From Isoetes taiwanensis (taxonomy: Eukaryota; Streptophyta; Lycopodiopsida; Isoetales; Isoetaceae): a stretch of 64,000 nt of DNA. Position numbers and translations under genes: made by a program. Shown in pieces: positions 1 through 12,068 of the stretch. Position 1 is the first letter of the stretch; every line of letters begins with the position of its first letter. The stretch covers positions 2,086,116 to 2,150,115 of the forward strand of contig JAJEKV010000100.1 of assembly GCA_021234155.1 (NCBI GenBank). Reading direction: 5' to 3'. Under the pieces are notes generated by a model. It made no database searches. It was not told where the DNA came from and saw only the letters and a program-made list of their open reading frames with translations.

Positions 1-2230
1 AGTGTTATTGCTTCATTTATGCTGACAAATCTATAGGCAGGAATAATATTATGTCCATTTCAAAGATATATTTCTCCATTCCATTGCCAAAGAAGTCCAA
101 CTATTGAGTATATATATGTCCATTTCAAAGATATATTTCTCCATAACATTGCCGGAAGTCCAACTCATGAATCATTTCTTATTTTTTGTGGCAATTCTTG
201 GTTTTCAGGTTGATGTCGAAGAGGTAAAGGCAAAAGAAATTCAGAAGTTATAGTCCACTTTAAAAGACATGCAGTCTCAAATAAAGTCTCAAGTAAACTG
301 ATTGAAACATGTATAGAACAACTTTTACTTTTGCCCATGTCAGAATTGCACTTGAAGCCGTTAATGGTAAAATCCAGGAAATGATAGTCGAAAACTGCAA
401 GGTGGAGGTACTCATTTGCATTATGTGAGATGACGGTTGAGAACTGCAATGTAGAGGTATTCGTTTGCATTATGCCCAATCATGTGTTGAGCTTTTCTGT
501 AGGGCTAGTATGGTTTTCCTCCGATTAGGAGTTTTTGTTTGCTTAAAACTCGTGCGAAGTGGAGCATGGTTTAGTTATTACTGTTGAAGTAAGGGGAAAT
601 GACACAGAGCAAAAACTTGCAGTAATTTTTTGAGAGCAAGTAGGAGTCTACAAAAAGTTGACAGAGATTGAACCCAAGGTTGAGAACTTAAAGGAATTTG
701 TGTAAATAAATGACTCAAAAGTTCTATATTGAAGTGCTCCAACAATGTGCATATACAGGTTAGACTGAATTGAGTTCATTTTGCAGCAATTCAACATGTC
801 CAAAGATTTCAAATCTCACTCTCTAAGCCATGTGCAATGGGCAACTTAAATTATGCGGCTTAAGGTTCATTGAGCAGTTACATGCATTATGATTGGACAA
901 GTAAGGAATCTTCAATGAGCATTATGTAAAGAATCTCCAATGAGCAATGTTACTACACACAAAGGCCTCATGCCTGGATTTAAACAATTTAAATGTCATG
1001 CTTATAGTTTTTTTAAGACAACAAATTCACTAGTAGATTTACTAAGAAGAATGGTTGCTTCAAATCTGCACCTTCCTTTTTAAGCTAAATGCAGGAAGCA
1101 AAGGTTTTTATGCAAAGACAAACCACACCATGATAAAAAATTGATTACCTTTATGGTTTTTCTAAGTTCTAAGGGAATCTTAACAATCTTTGTCAACTTA
1201 ATTACTTTGATTCATGGGTTGGCATTAACTTTTGCTTTGGCTTTGGCTTTGGCTTTGACGTTAATTTCTATACGTTTATCTTGACTCTTCAACTTGACTT
1301 TTGATTTTTCGAGTTGCGCCAGGAATTGCAGTGTTGGACTTGGGAGAGATATAAATCTTGCTTATAGTAGAAGGTACTTTTTTTTTTTTTATTACTAAGA
1401 GTGCTAGAAGAACTCACTGGCATATTGCCATGCAACATGATAGCAGATGCCCATTTCGCTCTTCCATTTGGTGGATTGTTCATGATGATTATTGATGTTG
1501 TCATTTGTCATGCAAAAACGTCACAAAATTGGGCAAGTTGCCAAGGCTATTCTTTTGAAAATTGCGAAGACCTGGCTGAAGAATCTTTATATGATGTTGA
1601 AGAATCTAATCGAAAACTATGAAAATCACGAAGAATTTTCGTGGAATGATGGCAAGGAAAATGATCATAAAATTTCATAAAACCTCTAAAAATCATGGGG
1701 ATCTAGCAAAAAGTCCTTCGAAGCAGTCCTTTAATGGTTCAAAACACTCTTCGAGGATTACACTTCACAATGCAAAACTAGAGGTGCTAGTATAATAGTC
1801 TTCCTTTTTTACTTTGAAAAATAAAGACATGATGAACACTTCGGTTGCTAAAGATGGATACATTCAATTACATAGTACAACTGCGAGTCTTTGAGTTTAA
1901 TTCAAATTTAACTCAATTATTCACTGAGAAGTACTAATAAATAATGGCGAGCTTCATTGAATGGCTATTATGCGAGGAATTGAACTTAAACGTTCGTGTC
2001 TTTGGACTAAATGCACTAAAGACGCTCATAACAAATAATATGGTGACAATAAATCAATGGATTCTGATACTTGAATTTGATTTGAACAAACAAAACTTTG
2101 ATATTTACCTATGACGACTTCTAACTTAATTATTGTCACGAACTTTACATACTGATCTGCTCAATCTCGAACCTTATTTCCAGATGTTCATCAGCCATGA
2201 TTAATAAACCCACTGATAGTACAAATACTT
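1..2230. other. AT-rich unassigned DNA with local direct repeats
   Basis: I see no gene here that I can support. The open frames are short and lack recognisable motifs. Visible structure is limited to two small direct repeats near the left edge, a (GGCTTT)n-like run near 1,230-1,260 and a poly-T run near 1,379-1,390. It ends where the large duplication begins. Confidence 0.6.
51..478. repeat. two ~50-bp local direct repeats
   Basis: A unit starting ATGTCCATTTCAAAGATATA occurs at 51-101 and again at 116-164. A second, more diverged unit of about 50 bp (GAAAACTGCAAGGTGGAGGT-like) occurs at about 376-426 and 427-478. Both pairs are in direct orientation. They look like replication slippage and have no obvious function. 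Confidence 0.7.
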
Positions 2231-2257
2231 GTATATATATACAATTATATAGCACCT

Positions 2258-2352
2258 CCCATGTTCCAGTACTTTGAGGTGTCACCGTGTGAGCCGTCCA
2301 GATCTGAAATCGACGGTCCATGCGAGGACCCCTCAAAGTATTGGAACATGAT
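2258..2352. repeat. ~90-bp inverted repeat at the left edge of copy A
   Basis: CATGTTCCAGTACTTTGAGG is answered about 70 bp later by its reverse complement with one mismatch, CCTCAAAGTATTGGAACATG. The interior contains a second small inverted pair around CCGTCCAGAT/ATCGACGG. This is a small foldback or MITE-like hairpin. It sits at the left boundary of the duplicated block and recurs at 29,932-30,027. Confidence 0.75.
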
Positions 2353-3159
2353 GAGGTGGCAGCAATATTTGGTGTAGCAAATCTTAACCGTTAGATCAAA
2401 AGGTGAGCATAAATCCTAGCCATTAACTTTCTAATATTAAATTTATTTTTTTTTAAAGGAGGTGAGGTGGCACCCTCATTAATAAAACAAGGTGCTGCGC
2501 ACGGAGGGTTGCCCTCCATGGCCGGAGAGTGAAGTGGCTTAAGTTGTAGTTGTAGACAATAGAGTGTTTGAGTCAAAATTGCTATTTTGGAACATTCACA
2601 TTTTGTGAAGGTGATGGTACGCATTTGCATTACTAAGTTCTGCTTAGGTGTTGAGGTGTTGTTGGAGTAGGATGCAGTTGGACATATGGACTTTGGGGTT
2701 AAGGTATTGGCCGGAGGGTGAAGTGGCTTAAATCATAGTTCAACGTCATGTTTTGACAATTAATTCAAATTACTACTTCTAAACAATAGAATACTTGAGA
2801 AAGAAGTGATATCTCTTGCAATTGACATTGTACTATAGATAAAATATGGAAGATTGTAGACTAGAATCGTGCCACTATTTTAGGCAGTGCATGTTGCATC
2901 TGTTGTTGCAAATCTATGAGGTTCTATGTTTGCTTACTTGCTTACTCAAAAGTGGTCATAATGTCGAAAACAACAGACTTTGACGATGCTTGAAGAACAC
3001 AATGAGAAGAACGGTTTGCCTCTTATTCTAAACCTAAAATTCTAAGCAATGTGGCGATGTCATAGGCTTCTACATCAAGTATGGAAGGGCATTTTGTTTG
3101 TGTTTGTGGGCCTCTGTTGCTGCCGGACTTAGAGGGTTTCGCCTCTTGGAGGTCGCCAT

Positions 3160-4275
3160 AGCCCGATGCACTGTCTATCTTGGAGAGCACTCTATGCAAT
3201 GCAAAACAATTGTTTTCGCGCAGAAATTCATGATTGGCCACGGAAAGCCCACTTGTTTCGGGCTTTGGTAGAGCCTGTTTTACTGTATGGTTCTGAAGTG
3301 TGGGGACCTGCCATTAGTGCTAGTGCTTGGGAGAGCTTGGAGCGGGTGCAAAAGTCCTTTCTCACTTACAGTCTCGGAGTTAAAGCAACGGTGCCCTATG
3401 CTATTCTTTTACAAGAGACAGGTTTTTGGCCTCTTCAACATTCTGCCATGAAGCGCCATCTCCACTATATCTGCAAGGTGCACCACATGGATGATGTTAG
3501 GTATCCCCGTTTTTGCACTTGCCATGGCTGAATCTCCTCAAAGATTTGAAACGATGTTGGAAAGAGCATTGCACTACATGGTTTGCCCGCGTTGGGCGGG
3601 TAAACCAGAAAATCGCCGATGCTTGCGATTCGGGATCCCCGAAGCTTTTGCAACAATATCTCAATGGTCGCTTTTCTCAAAAGATATGGGACGCAGATTA
3701 TTTTGGCCCAAGTGAAAACCGGTCATTATCATGCACACATAAATCCCACCTTGGCACGTGGCCCCAAGCTTATTTGCTTGCTTCATTGTCCAGAACAAGC
3801 TTGTAGCTATTGCATCAATACGCACGGGGTCCCACAGCTACGCGATTGAGACGTGTAGATGGGAGCGCCGCGAATTGCCGCTGGAGAAGCGAGACTATGT
3901 ACTGCTGCCGCCATGTGTTATTGAAGATGAAAGCCATACTCTTCCGAAGTTGCCCCGCTTTTGAGATAGTCCGGAATCATTTTTTGACCTTAGCATTCCA
4001 TTCCACGCTTCCACAACTTCCCAGAGCACCATCTGTGCATGACTTGGCATTATACATACTTGAGGTTCTAGATAAACGTCTGCAATTACTGAGCCCTCAG
4101 TAGTCATTATCTCTGCTTGTCTAGTATCATCATTACTGCAAAGGTTTTTCCCTTGAAAACCTTTCGAGGCAGGGGTTTTTTAATCCTAGTAGTAATGATT
4201 GTACTAGCCCATTGTATGGGTCCCATGACCTATTGGTCTCCGTGGACGTTAAAAAAAACTATTCTATTCTATTCT
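3160..4275 (+). pseudogene. 5'-truncated LINE: RT C-terminal part and 3' tail (copy A)
   Basis: This is the end of a non-LTR retrotransposon ORF2. From 3,166 the frame reads ALYAMQNNCFRAE, then HLFRALVEPVLLYGSEVWG, which is the conserved block after the RT fingers and palm. It then shifts frame near 3,510. The C-terminus near 3,890-3,960 keeps a Cys/His cluster followed by HTLF and a CPAF-like motif, as in the zinc-binding tail of many LINEs, and stops at about 4,101. The 3' UTR has a conserved hairpin and a tail of TATTC units. Endonuclease and catalytic RT motifs are absent, so the copy was dead on arrival. Related copies are at 30,836-31,917, at 24,979-26,190 (minus) and, longer, at 20,895-24,241. 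Confidence 0.8.
4139..4257 (+). other. LINE 3'-UTR hairpin and conserved terminal block
   Basis: The stem CCTTGAAA (4,151-4,158) pairs with TTTCGAGG (4,162-4,169) across an ACC loop. It is followed by a G-run, a T-run and the conserved TTGGTCTCCGTGGAC just before the tail. The same block ends the LINEs at 24,100-24,220, 25,000-25,130 (minus) and 31,785-31,895. In the 24.1-kb LINE the stem is CCCCGAA/TTCGGGG, so two pairs changed while pairing was kept. It probably serves as the RNA recognised by the reverse transcriptase. Confidence 0.7.
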
Positions 4276-7230
4276 TGCTGGTTAGGCGGTTCAAACATGA
4301 GCGACCCACATATCACATATCACATATCATACAAGAGGGAGAGGAAAGAAACCTCTAGAGAGGGTTACATCTACTCCCCAAAAACAGCACATTGCGTCTT
4401 TGAATTGGCATGAAACAATGCAAATGGTTTTATATTGCCTAGCAATGTCAATTATTCTTTAATGAAATGTCTCAAAATCATCCAAAGCCAGCGAACCTTC
4501 ACTATGCTGGGGGCACACAACTAAAGAAAGGTCAAATAAGAAATATAACTAAATTAATTGAGGCTCTTATTCAAGTTCTAATATAAAAATAATCGAAAGA
4601 TCTTGTATCGTTTACTCTGAACACAAAAGGCAACGTCCCTCATATGGAAATGCCATTCGAGGCTTAACCTTATCATTTGAGAACTTGTTCCTAAAGTAAT
4701 TTGTAGCTCATGTTGTAATGTTTTGGGTGGGCGTAACAATCCATGATGAACAATAACTTTCTGCACTCTTTTTGTGTACTCTACAGACTTGCCATATACA
4801 CAATGCATGTGTTGCAAAGGTGAAAACCGCATTCATGTACCAATGCTCCTTTCACATTGATATACTTAAGCGAATACCAAACAAGGATCTACGCAACCGA
4901 AAGTGAGCTATGGCATTGATCCCGGAGTCCATTGTGGGTTGTATCCTTAGTAGCCGAAACTACTCCCTACATTATGGAAACTATTCATGACCTGCCTGAA
5001 AGACCCTAACCAATGATCAATATAAATGATGATCTAAGATACCGCTTCCTTCGAGGAATGAGACTAGGGGTAGTATTGATCCTACATGAATTATCGGGAG
5101 TGCCAACCCAAGCTCTGGATGAGGTGCCACGTGGCAGCAAAGCATTGCATGCCACATTGTTATGATTCAAAAAAATCACATTCATATTCGTAGATATTTA
5201 CAATTACAACCATATAGATGGGACCCAAAAGATATCTCCCAGCGGGTATCAGCACAATCGATATTCGCATTCACCACTAATTCTTTGGATGGGACTTGAC
5301 AAGGGCAAGCATACAAGATATGCTGAGGCTTTGAAAACAGGAATGAAGCCATGATACACCGCTGACCTAAGTTTTCCAAAGAAAATGCATGGAAAGTAAT
5401 AATAATCTACACTAACAATCTTACAGATAATCCACAAAGTAATGTACCGAACCACATAATAAAAGTTTGTCAAGACCTTCACCTTATTAAAATTTACATG
5501 ACTAAAGCCCAACTCGACCCCGTAATAAGATCAAGAGATTTAAAAGTCGATAGCCAACTAACATTTCCATGTTCTTTGTCAAATAAACGTTTTAATAAAA
5601 GCTCGAGAGAAGAGTTCGTAACATTCTCGGCATTTGAACATGATACAACCCCAGCTTGGCCTTACCCCCATCGGAGAGTGAATTGCAATCTACGTGATTC
5701 GCTATATACTATGAGATAATACTGCCTAACTGGGACTTATATGAGTATACAAAGATGCTTAACGCAAAATAATTGGCATAAAGTTGTCTTCGCTCGTATA
5801 TCATGATACGTAATCTATTTACAGCCTATATAGCTTCCGTGATGAGCCACCTTCTTGTAATTATAAAAATATACAAACCTACGATAGAAGTCAAGAACTA
5901 CATAACCAGAGTTCTAACTCATTACAAACAAAGAAAACAAATAAATGACTGACTGCTTTTCAATAGCCAAAATTTCTCACTTGGGAGGAAAAATTCAAAT
6001 AACAATTTTAATGTCGACATCATGCAAGTGGTCTCGTGAATCGGCTAGCACCATTGGTTAAGTTCAACTATTGCAAAGTACAACATGAACAATCGAAAAA
6101 AAGTTATTGTCATTGAAGTGCGTAAAATAGAGAAGTTTCCTTACCATTAATCACTACGAATGCCGCCCATTGAGACCGCAAGCAAATGCGTAAGAATGTA
6201 AAGATACAGCTTGGAAATAATGGTACACCGGACACCACCGGCAAGTTTGTCCTTTCAACACATTCTCCGCATCTTGAGAAGCACCGGTTTCCGTGATGAC
6301 CATTAGAATTATCCGAAATGGTCCTTTTGTTCCAAAGTTGATGTTCTATTATTTATAAAATGACTTGACTCCAGATCTGTTCTACTTCTCTTCTTATTGG
6401 GAAGGTCGCTATTTCCATTGGATGTCTTTGTCTCAGATCTTGAGAGTTCTATGTATCGTGCTATCGTCTGAAGCTTCCATCCTGCATAAGTTCCTTTGGA
6501 ATTCTCGCAAATGTTCACTTCCCCTATGTGTTAGATATCTCGTTACCCTCCACGGTGGCCGCTCATCCATCCCGTGAGTGAACCTCATGCTTCAGACATC
6601 ATGATCCCGCTACCGCTCCTTCAAACCAATCTTTTCAAGTGACAACTTCTTTAAGACCCCCGATAAAACCGACCTAGAGCACACAAGATTGGAAATTATT
6701 GTGAAGCCAAAGACAATGCTCAGTCCCGCTTTTATGGATGGAATTGAAAAATGCAAATTGTCTCAGAGTTTGCTCTAATGCCTCCCTGTTCCTTTGCACT
6801 ACTCTATGTGAAGCTTGTGAGGCTTGGTTTCAAAGAATGTAAGTTCACTTATACTTGCAAAGTCTTCGAAACCCCTCCCTCAAACCGCCACTTCAAATTC
6901 AAGAGTCTCGAGGTTCAAGCTTCATATATCTGTTATGACGCTTCTACCTTTCTTGTGTGAGAAAGATCGTGGGCCTGGTTACCGGGTGCTTCACTGTGCA
7001 AAAGGGCATGTACAGCTTGAGTAGAAAATTTCTGGGTCATCGCTTGTTTGCACCGGGTACAGTTTGTCCGCAACTTTCTTCCGACTAGGAATAGAACTAC
7101 GAGAGATCCTAGGTGAACTCGTTGATTTTACGATGTAATTGTCGAGCCAAATCCTCATCATCAACAGCAGACCGAGAACCCCGCAGCTTCTTCATTCTCT
7201 ATCTTTATATTAGGTTTTGTCTTTTCCTTC
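4276..7230. other. unassigned duplicated DNA (copy A), exon-like pieces
   Basis: I recognise no gene in this 3-kb stretch. The short open frames do not resemble known families. The counterpart in copy B has an exon-like open stretch around 34,760-34,869 ending at a good donor (CAG/GTGAG); here the same place reads CAGACCGAG, so the donor is lost or miscalled. Copy B also has a 57-bp T-rich segment near 32,068-32,125 that is missing here near 4,432. Confidence 0.5.
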
Positions 7231-7239
7231 TCTAAAGAG

Positions 7240-8520
7240 CTACCTGGAGGATAGTGTAGGAGGTGTGGTGGGTGGACGGGCTTGGGAGCGTGGGGCTAGT
7301 GATTGCCATGGCGTTTTTCGAGCTTGGGCCCCCACCCTAGACAAGCTTGTAAGATGCGCACAAATGTGACAACGCCCTGAGCTACACCAGCCTAATTGCA
7401 TCTGTGCAAAGCAATTCATTGCTTCTTGCCCACTTCCATATTTAGCATATGCCGCAATCAAGTGAACCACATTTGGCATACATATCAACCAACGACTCCC
7501 AATGCTAAGATCCTTGTCACAGTCGCTTGTTTCAGTTTAACATGTAAGTTCGCCCTATGTCTATGGCTCCAATGTTGCCACATGCTTTCAAGCTAGAAAG
7601 AAATGTGACATCATTTGGTGAAATCCCTTCTAATTCCATATCCTTAAGACATTCCAACGCTTTCCCACCAAGTCCATTATCAACATAGCCCGAGATTAGT
7701 GCATTCCATGACATAATATCTCGAACTTGCAGCTTTTCAAAAGTTTCACATGCCTCCGAAAGTGAACCACATTTGACATATGTATCAACCAGCGCGTGGG
7801 CAATAGATGGATCTCATTGCACATCTCTTCGTTGAATCTGCACATGTATTTCTAGACATAGCTATATCCCTAATAACGGCACAAGCTTTCAAGCTACAAG
7901 CAAATGTGATAGAATCTGGAAATACGCCCTCTGTCTCATCCTTTTGAAACAAATAAGCTTTCCCAACCAAATCCATTTGCAAAGATATCCCCGCAATTAA
8001 TGCATTCCATGTCACAACATTCGTGAATGCCAACTTATCAAAGATCATTTGTGCCTCGACAATTGAACCACATTTTGCATACATGTTAATCAACGTGTTT
8101 CCAACAAAGACATCCGTTTCAAAATGTTTTAATACAATCTCAAAGATGCATTTCTCGACCTTTATATAATGCTCTAATATTTCCATGTGCATTTAAGCCA
8201 CAAACATATGTCCGGGATCCGAAACATGCCTTCAAGTTGCATCCGCTCCAAGCAATTAACTACTTCGGTGAGACTCGTTTCGGCAGGATGCGCGATGAGT
8301 AGGGTGGTCCATGCAACAACATTTCGAACCGGCATTCGTTAATCGGTTTCCCTTGCCTCAAAGAAGAGAGCAACATTTGTCATAACGTGTGACTCAAAGT
8401 ACTAGCAACAAACATATCTTTTTCAAATCCCATTTGTAAAATCTCACTATGCATTTCTCTGCCCTTTTCTAGAGCAACTACAATACCGGGCTTTCAAGGC
8501 ACCCTTCGACATATCAAAAT
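7240..8520 (-). pseudogene. PPR protein pseudogene (copy A)
   Basis: Minus-strand pieces show typical plant PPR units: FVGNTLINMYAKCGSIVEAQ, VVTWNALIAG, DSITFACSLKACAVI, MSWNALISGYVDNGLGGKA and NDVTFLSSLKACGNIG. Their spacing fits the P-L-S type of repeat used by organelle RNA-binding proteins. The pieces lie in several frames (about 8,192-7,785, 7,714-7,532 and 7,488-7,240), with more degraded repeats up to about 8,500. No start, targeting peptide or E/DYW tail is visible, so it is an internal fragment. The second copy at 34,996-36,240 has breaks at other places, so part of the damage may be sequence error. Confidence 0.8.
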
Positions 8521-8810
8521 TTGCTTTCTACCTAAGTTGCTCCGGTCAAAAACATGTAATACGCTTTTAGGAGAGCATTGCACATATGATTTAAACATAC
8601 AAATAGGTGCGGTGTAGAAAGTACCTCACCGTGCAAAGCGTGTTGAACCCTTTTATACAATAAAGGGTGATTAGCTTGAAAACAATGTTCAAAGGAGGTT
8701 GGAGCACCGTGATATTTCAACATGACCAAAGATGACATTGACACGTGTAGATAAAGCATATGCATAACTACATTGCTACTAACTCATTGAAACAAAGGTG
8801 GAGCTAGAAG

Positions 8811-9368
8811 ATGTGCCCAGAAGGTACAACATATGGAGCAATAACTACAATCCTTGCCCCAAAAGCTCGAGAAGGTGCCACCCTTCCCGTGATCAAAGAA
8901 AATGATTACAAAAGTGTGATGATCTTCCAAACAGTCCGACACTACAAGGAACATGATTATCTTTTGACAAAGGAACGTAACGTAATTATCGCAAAACCTA
9001 ATGGAGCCACCATTCCTATAGAAGTGTATTCTAACCAAAGTGCAAAGAAGTTGATAGCAATAACACCATCCAATCCGGCCCCTCGGGTCACCACAAATCC
9101 ATATCCTTTCAATCAGATCCAATCCGCCCCTCCGGTCACAAATCCACAAGTCCATGTGCAGCTGGTCACAGCCACAAATCCATATCCTTTCGATCGATTC
9201 CTCGCCCGATTGCGCCATAGCCGCTGCGAAGGAATGGACTGGATGACCGAAAGCACTTACTGTGCACCAGCCAGTTTTTTTAGCAAATCACCAAGATATG
9301 CTAGGCATATGCTTCAAGATATACCGATATGCCCACATACCCACATAAACGAGGGTTTGCCCCCCTAG
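8811..9368 (+). other. 185-codon open frame of doubtful coding value
   Basis: An open frame of 185 codons starts at ATG 8,811. It resembles nothing I know. Its C-terminal half is built on a repeated DNA unit (CACAAATCCATATCCTTTC, seen near 9,094 and 9,172), which makes it low-complexity. The equivalent region of copy B (36,530-37,080) does not keep the frame. I infer it is probably not a gene. Confidence 0.25.
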
Positions 9369-9587
9369 GGGCAACCCAAAAAGTATTGAGGTGTCAAGGC
9401 ATTTATAGTGGACATTCTAGGAAGCTTCCCTTTGCTTAATCGCCTTCAAAGGCACATAACTTGCAGTAGAGGGGTCGGATGAAGGTGGAGCCCACGCCGT
9501 TGAATTGCTCTCGACGAGAGCTTTCCAATAAGTGGTGCTTTGGCATTATTTTTCCGCAGTTGGAGCCAACATGATCAAATACTAAGA

Positions 9588-10322
9588 ATCTTCTGGGAAC
9601 CTTTGAGTTTCATGTAATCTATAATAAGTTGAGAGAATCTAGAAGAATCTTTATAGGATCTTAGAGAATCCAAAGGAATATCATGAGAATCTTAGAGAAT
9701 CTATGGGAATCTCAAGACAGCATCTTTGAGAATGTAAGGGAATCTTGATAAAATCTTTAAGATCCTAGAGGAAACTTGAAGGAATCTTGGGATCAAGGGA
9801 AATCTTTATAGAATCTATGGGAACTAGAGGATCTCAAGAGAATCTAAAGGAATCTCAAACGATTCTTTGAAAATCTAGGGGAATATTCCTAAAATCTTTG
9901 AGAATTTAAAGTAATGATGATGGAATCTTGGAGAATCTAGAAGAATCTAGGAGAATCTTCATAGAATCTTGGAGAATCTATAGGAATCTTGGGGTATGCT
10001 TTTGGAATCCAAGGGAATATAAAGGAATCTTCTGAAAATCTTTAAGAATCTAGATGGAATCTTGGAGAATCTAGGAGAATCTTAATAAAATCTAATGGAA
10101 TCTATGTAGAATCTTAAGAATCTAGGGAATCTTTGTAGAACTTTAAGAATTTTAGAGAATCTTTGAGAATCTAGGAGAAAGTAAGAGAATCTTAAGAGAA
10201 TCTTTGAGAATCTTTCTGAAATTTTTGAGAATCTAGGGGAATCTTGATGGAATCTTAGAGAATCTTCATAGAATCTTGGGAAATCTAGGGGAATATTCAT
10301 AGAATCTTGGAGAACCTAGAGG
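9588..10322. repeat. GAATCT-rich degenerate satellite (copy A)
   Basis: About 735 bp consist almost entirely of variants of GAGAATCTNGGGAATCTTNA. GAATCT recurs every 8-15 bp, often as AGAATCTTGGAGAATCTA. There is no fixed higher-order unit by eye. Open frames through it (for example minus-strand 10,300-10,082, rich in RFSKIL) only reflect the repeat. The array is duplicated almost unchanged at 37,308-38,037. Confidence 0.9.
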
Positions 10323-10426
10323 AATCATGCGTTGTTGTGTGACTGTTGGGTCCTGCCTAATATCATTCATGGTACAACCACTCATAATGCAACTACTCAT
10401 AGTACAAAAACTTGTATATATATATA

Positions 10427-11617
10427 TTTTTTTTGAGGGTAAGAATATGTATTAATATATAAAAATTTACATAAAATATCCCCAAATGGGATTGATGGAA
10501 ATAATTATCACCAAACAGATATAACTCATAAGTACCAAAGCTTGTACTAAGATACCACTCCAATCTTCCCTACCCCTGGATTACTATAGGGGAACCGTCT
10601 TCATCCAGGCTTAGATACTATATAGAGTTAGCAACCAATTCCAAGCAACAAGGACTTAGGAGAAAGCCCATCCGGCAGAGACGAAGGTCCACCATCCTAC
10701 ATCCTAGCAGTGTGTCGGACAGTCATAAGCTCCATCGCATTAATCGCTTAAATCCGCATCCCGTTACATTTAAAAAATGAATAGAATCCCCTTATACTGC
10801 CAATTCTATCCAAGTTCTTGTTGTAGTTGCGGCCAAACTTCCTATGGTGAGCCAAGGCCATGAGGGCTACCTCCATATTGAAACTATTTTGAATCCTTAT
10901 TACCGAGGCCGCCAATCCTCCAAGAGCTACACCACATCGGTGTTTCCAAATACACCACAATGATATATTGGTTAAAGTGAGCTGAATAATGTCTGCACCT
11001 AAACTGGCTAGAATGGCCGGCCATGATAGTTGACACGGACAAACCCACCTCCAAAAGTCTCCTATGATCGGACAAAAGAAAAGATGATCCATTGTCTCTG
11101 ACGCTCCACATCCTAGAGGGCAGAGATCATGTTGAACAACACCCCTTGTTCAACAACCATGTCATAGTGTATACTCCTTCTTGTAGACTGATCCAACGAA
11201 AAGAATTGAATCTTTTGGAACATAAGGAGCCCCAAGACTTAGTCAATAGACCCATGGTTTTCGCTGATCTAATCCCAGCCTGTCTGCAGCCTTTAGTGGG
11301 GATTGTGGCATTAGCAATCCATACAATTTTTTGACTTTATAATCTGCCTCATCCCCACACAACCACCTATCCTCTTCCCCTACAATACCAGAGACCGTAC
11401 TAACATTCGCCATAATCTTCCTAAAGACCTTCCTGTCACCTTCCCCAACACTTGGAACCAGAGCTTTAAATCTTGTCCAAGTAAACCATCTATTATTTTC
11501 CCACAATTGCCCAACCTGACAAATTACTGCAACACGCCATTTAGTAAACACTCGAGGGTGTACAAGTGCAAGAGGGAGCGCATCCCTCTCCCAAATACTA
11601 GTATTCCAAAGGGTCTA
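10427..11617 (-). pseudogene. L1 LINE C-terminal part with zinc-binding domain (copy A)
   Basis: Minus-strand frames give KWRVAVICQVGQLWENNRWF (11,551-11,243) and MDHLFFCPIIGDFWRWVCP (11,092-10,748). The second is the reverse-transcriptase zinc-binding (zf-RVT) domain of plant L1 elements. A T-run at 10,427-10,434 is the poly-A tail on this strand, beside a (TA)n target. The frame is broken near 11,100-11,240; copy B (38,443-39,072) keeps it open. At 11,617 the element meets the terminal inverted repeat of element E. Its N-terminal part is missing from copy A but is present in the window at 61,959-64,000. Confidence 0.8.
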
Positions 11618-12068
11618 AGTTAGATATTGGGGTACAAAAGCACCCCCCGTCCGGCGCCGCTGCTTGGTCCGTCGGCTTGAGGTGCTTGAAGTGCTGGAAC
11701 GCTGATGATCCGCTTTTAGCAAATTGCTTCCGGATCGATGACATGGCTACCCGTGAAAATCAAATTCGGGTACGTAATCAATTTGGCGGGTTGTTGTGAG
11801 ATGGCGTGGAGAGTTAATAGGATTTGGCTATGGCGGGAAGCATGATCCGGTGTTGTACCCCTGAACAGAATTTTCTTTGTACAACACGGTTTCTCTGTAC
11901 AACATTATTCTCTGTACAACACGATTCTAAATGGATCAATTAGCATCAGATTTAGATGAAGAAAAGCGACTTCAAATTTTCTGGGAAGGGCCGTCATGAA
12001 GGGCCCGGGGTAGGCCATCCATCACTCGAAGGGTGGTTTTACACGCGTTCCGGAGTTCCTTCTATTTG
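11618..12068 (+). mobile_element. left end of TIR element E (copy A)
   Basis: It begins with a 22-bp terminal repeat whose core is TTAGATATTGGGGTAC. It includes four GTACAACA-type subterminal motifs (one inverted) around 11,850-11,930. It ends at ATTTG (12,064-12,068), the target site of the Ty3 element. The same segment is at 39,328-39,790, where the matching right end exists at 61,937-61,958. Confidence 0.7.

Noticed and set aside
8811-9368. 185-codon plus-strand frame as a new gene
   Set aside because: It is not conserved in copy B, contains a repeated DNA unit and looks like chance open sequence. It is listed only with low confidence.
9588-10322. GAATCT array as heat-shock elements
   Set aside because: Heat-shock elements need alternating nGAAn/nTTCn; here GAA units are nearly all in one orientation with irregular spacing.
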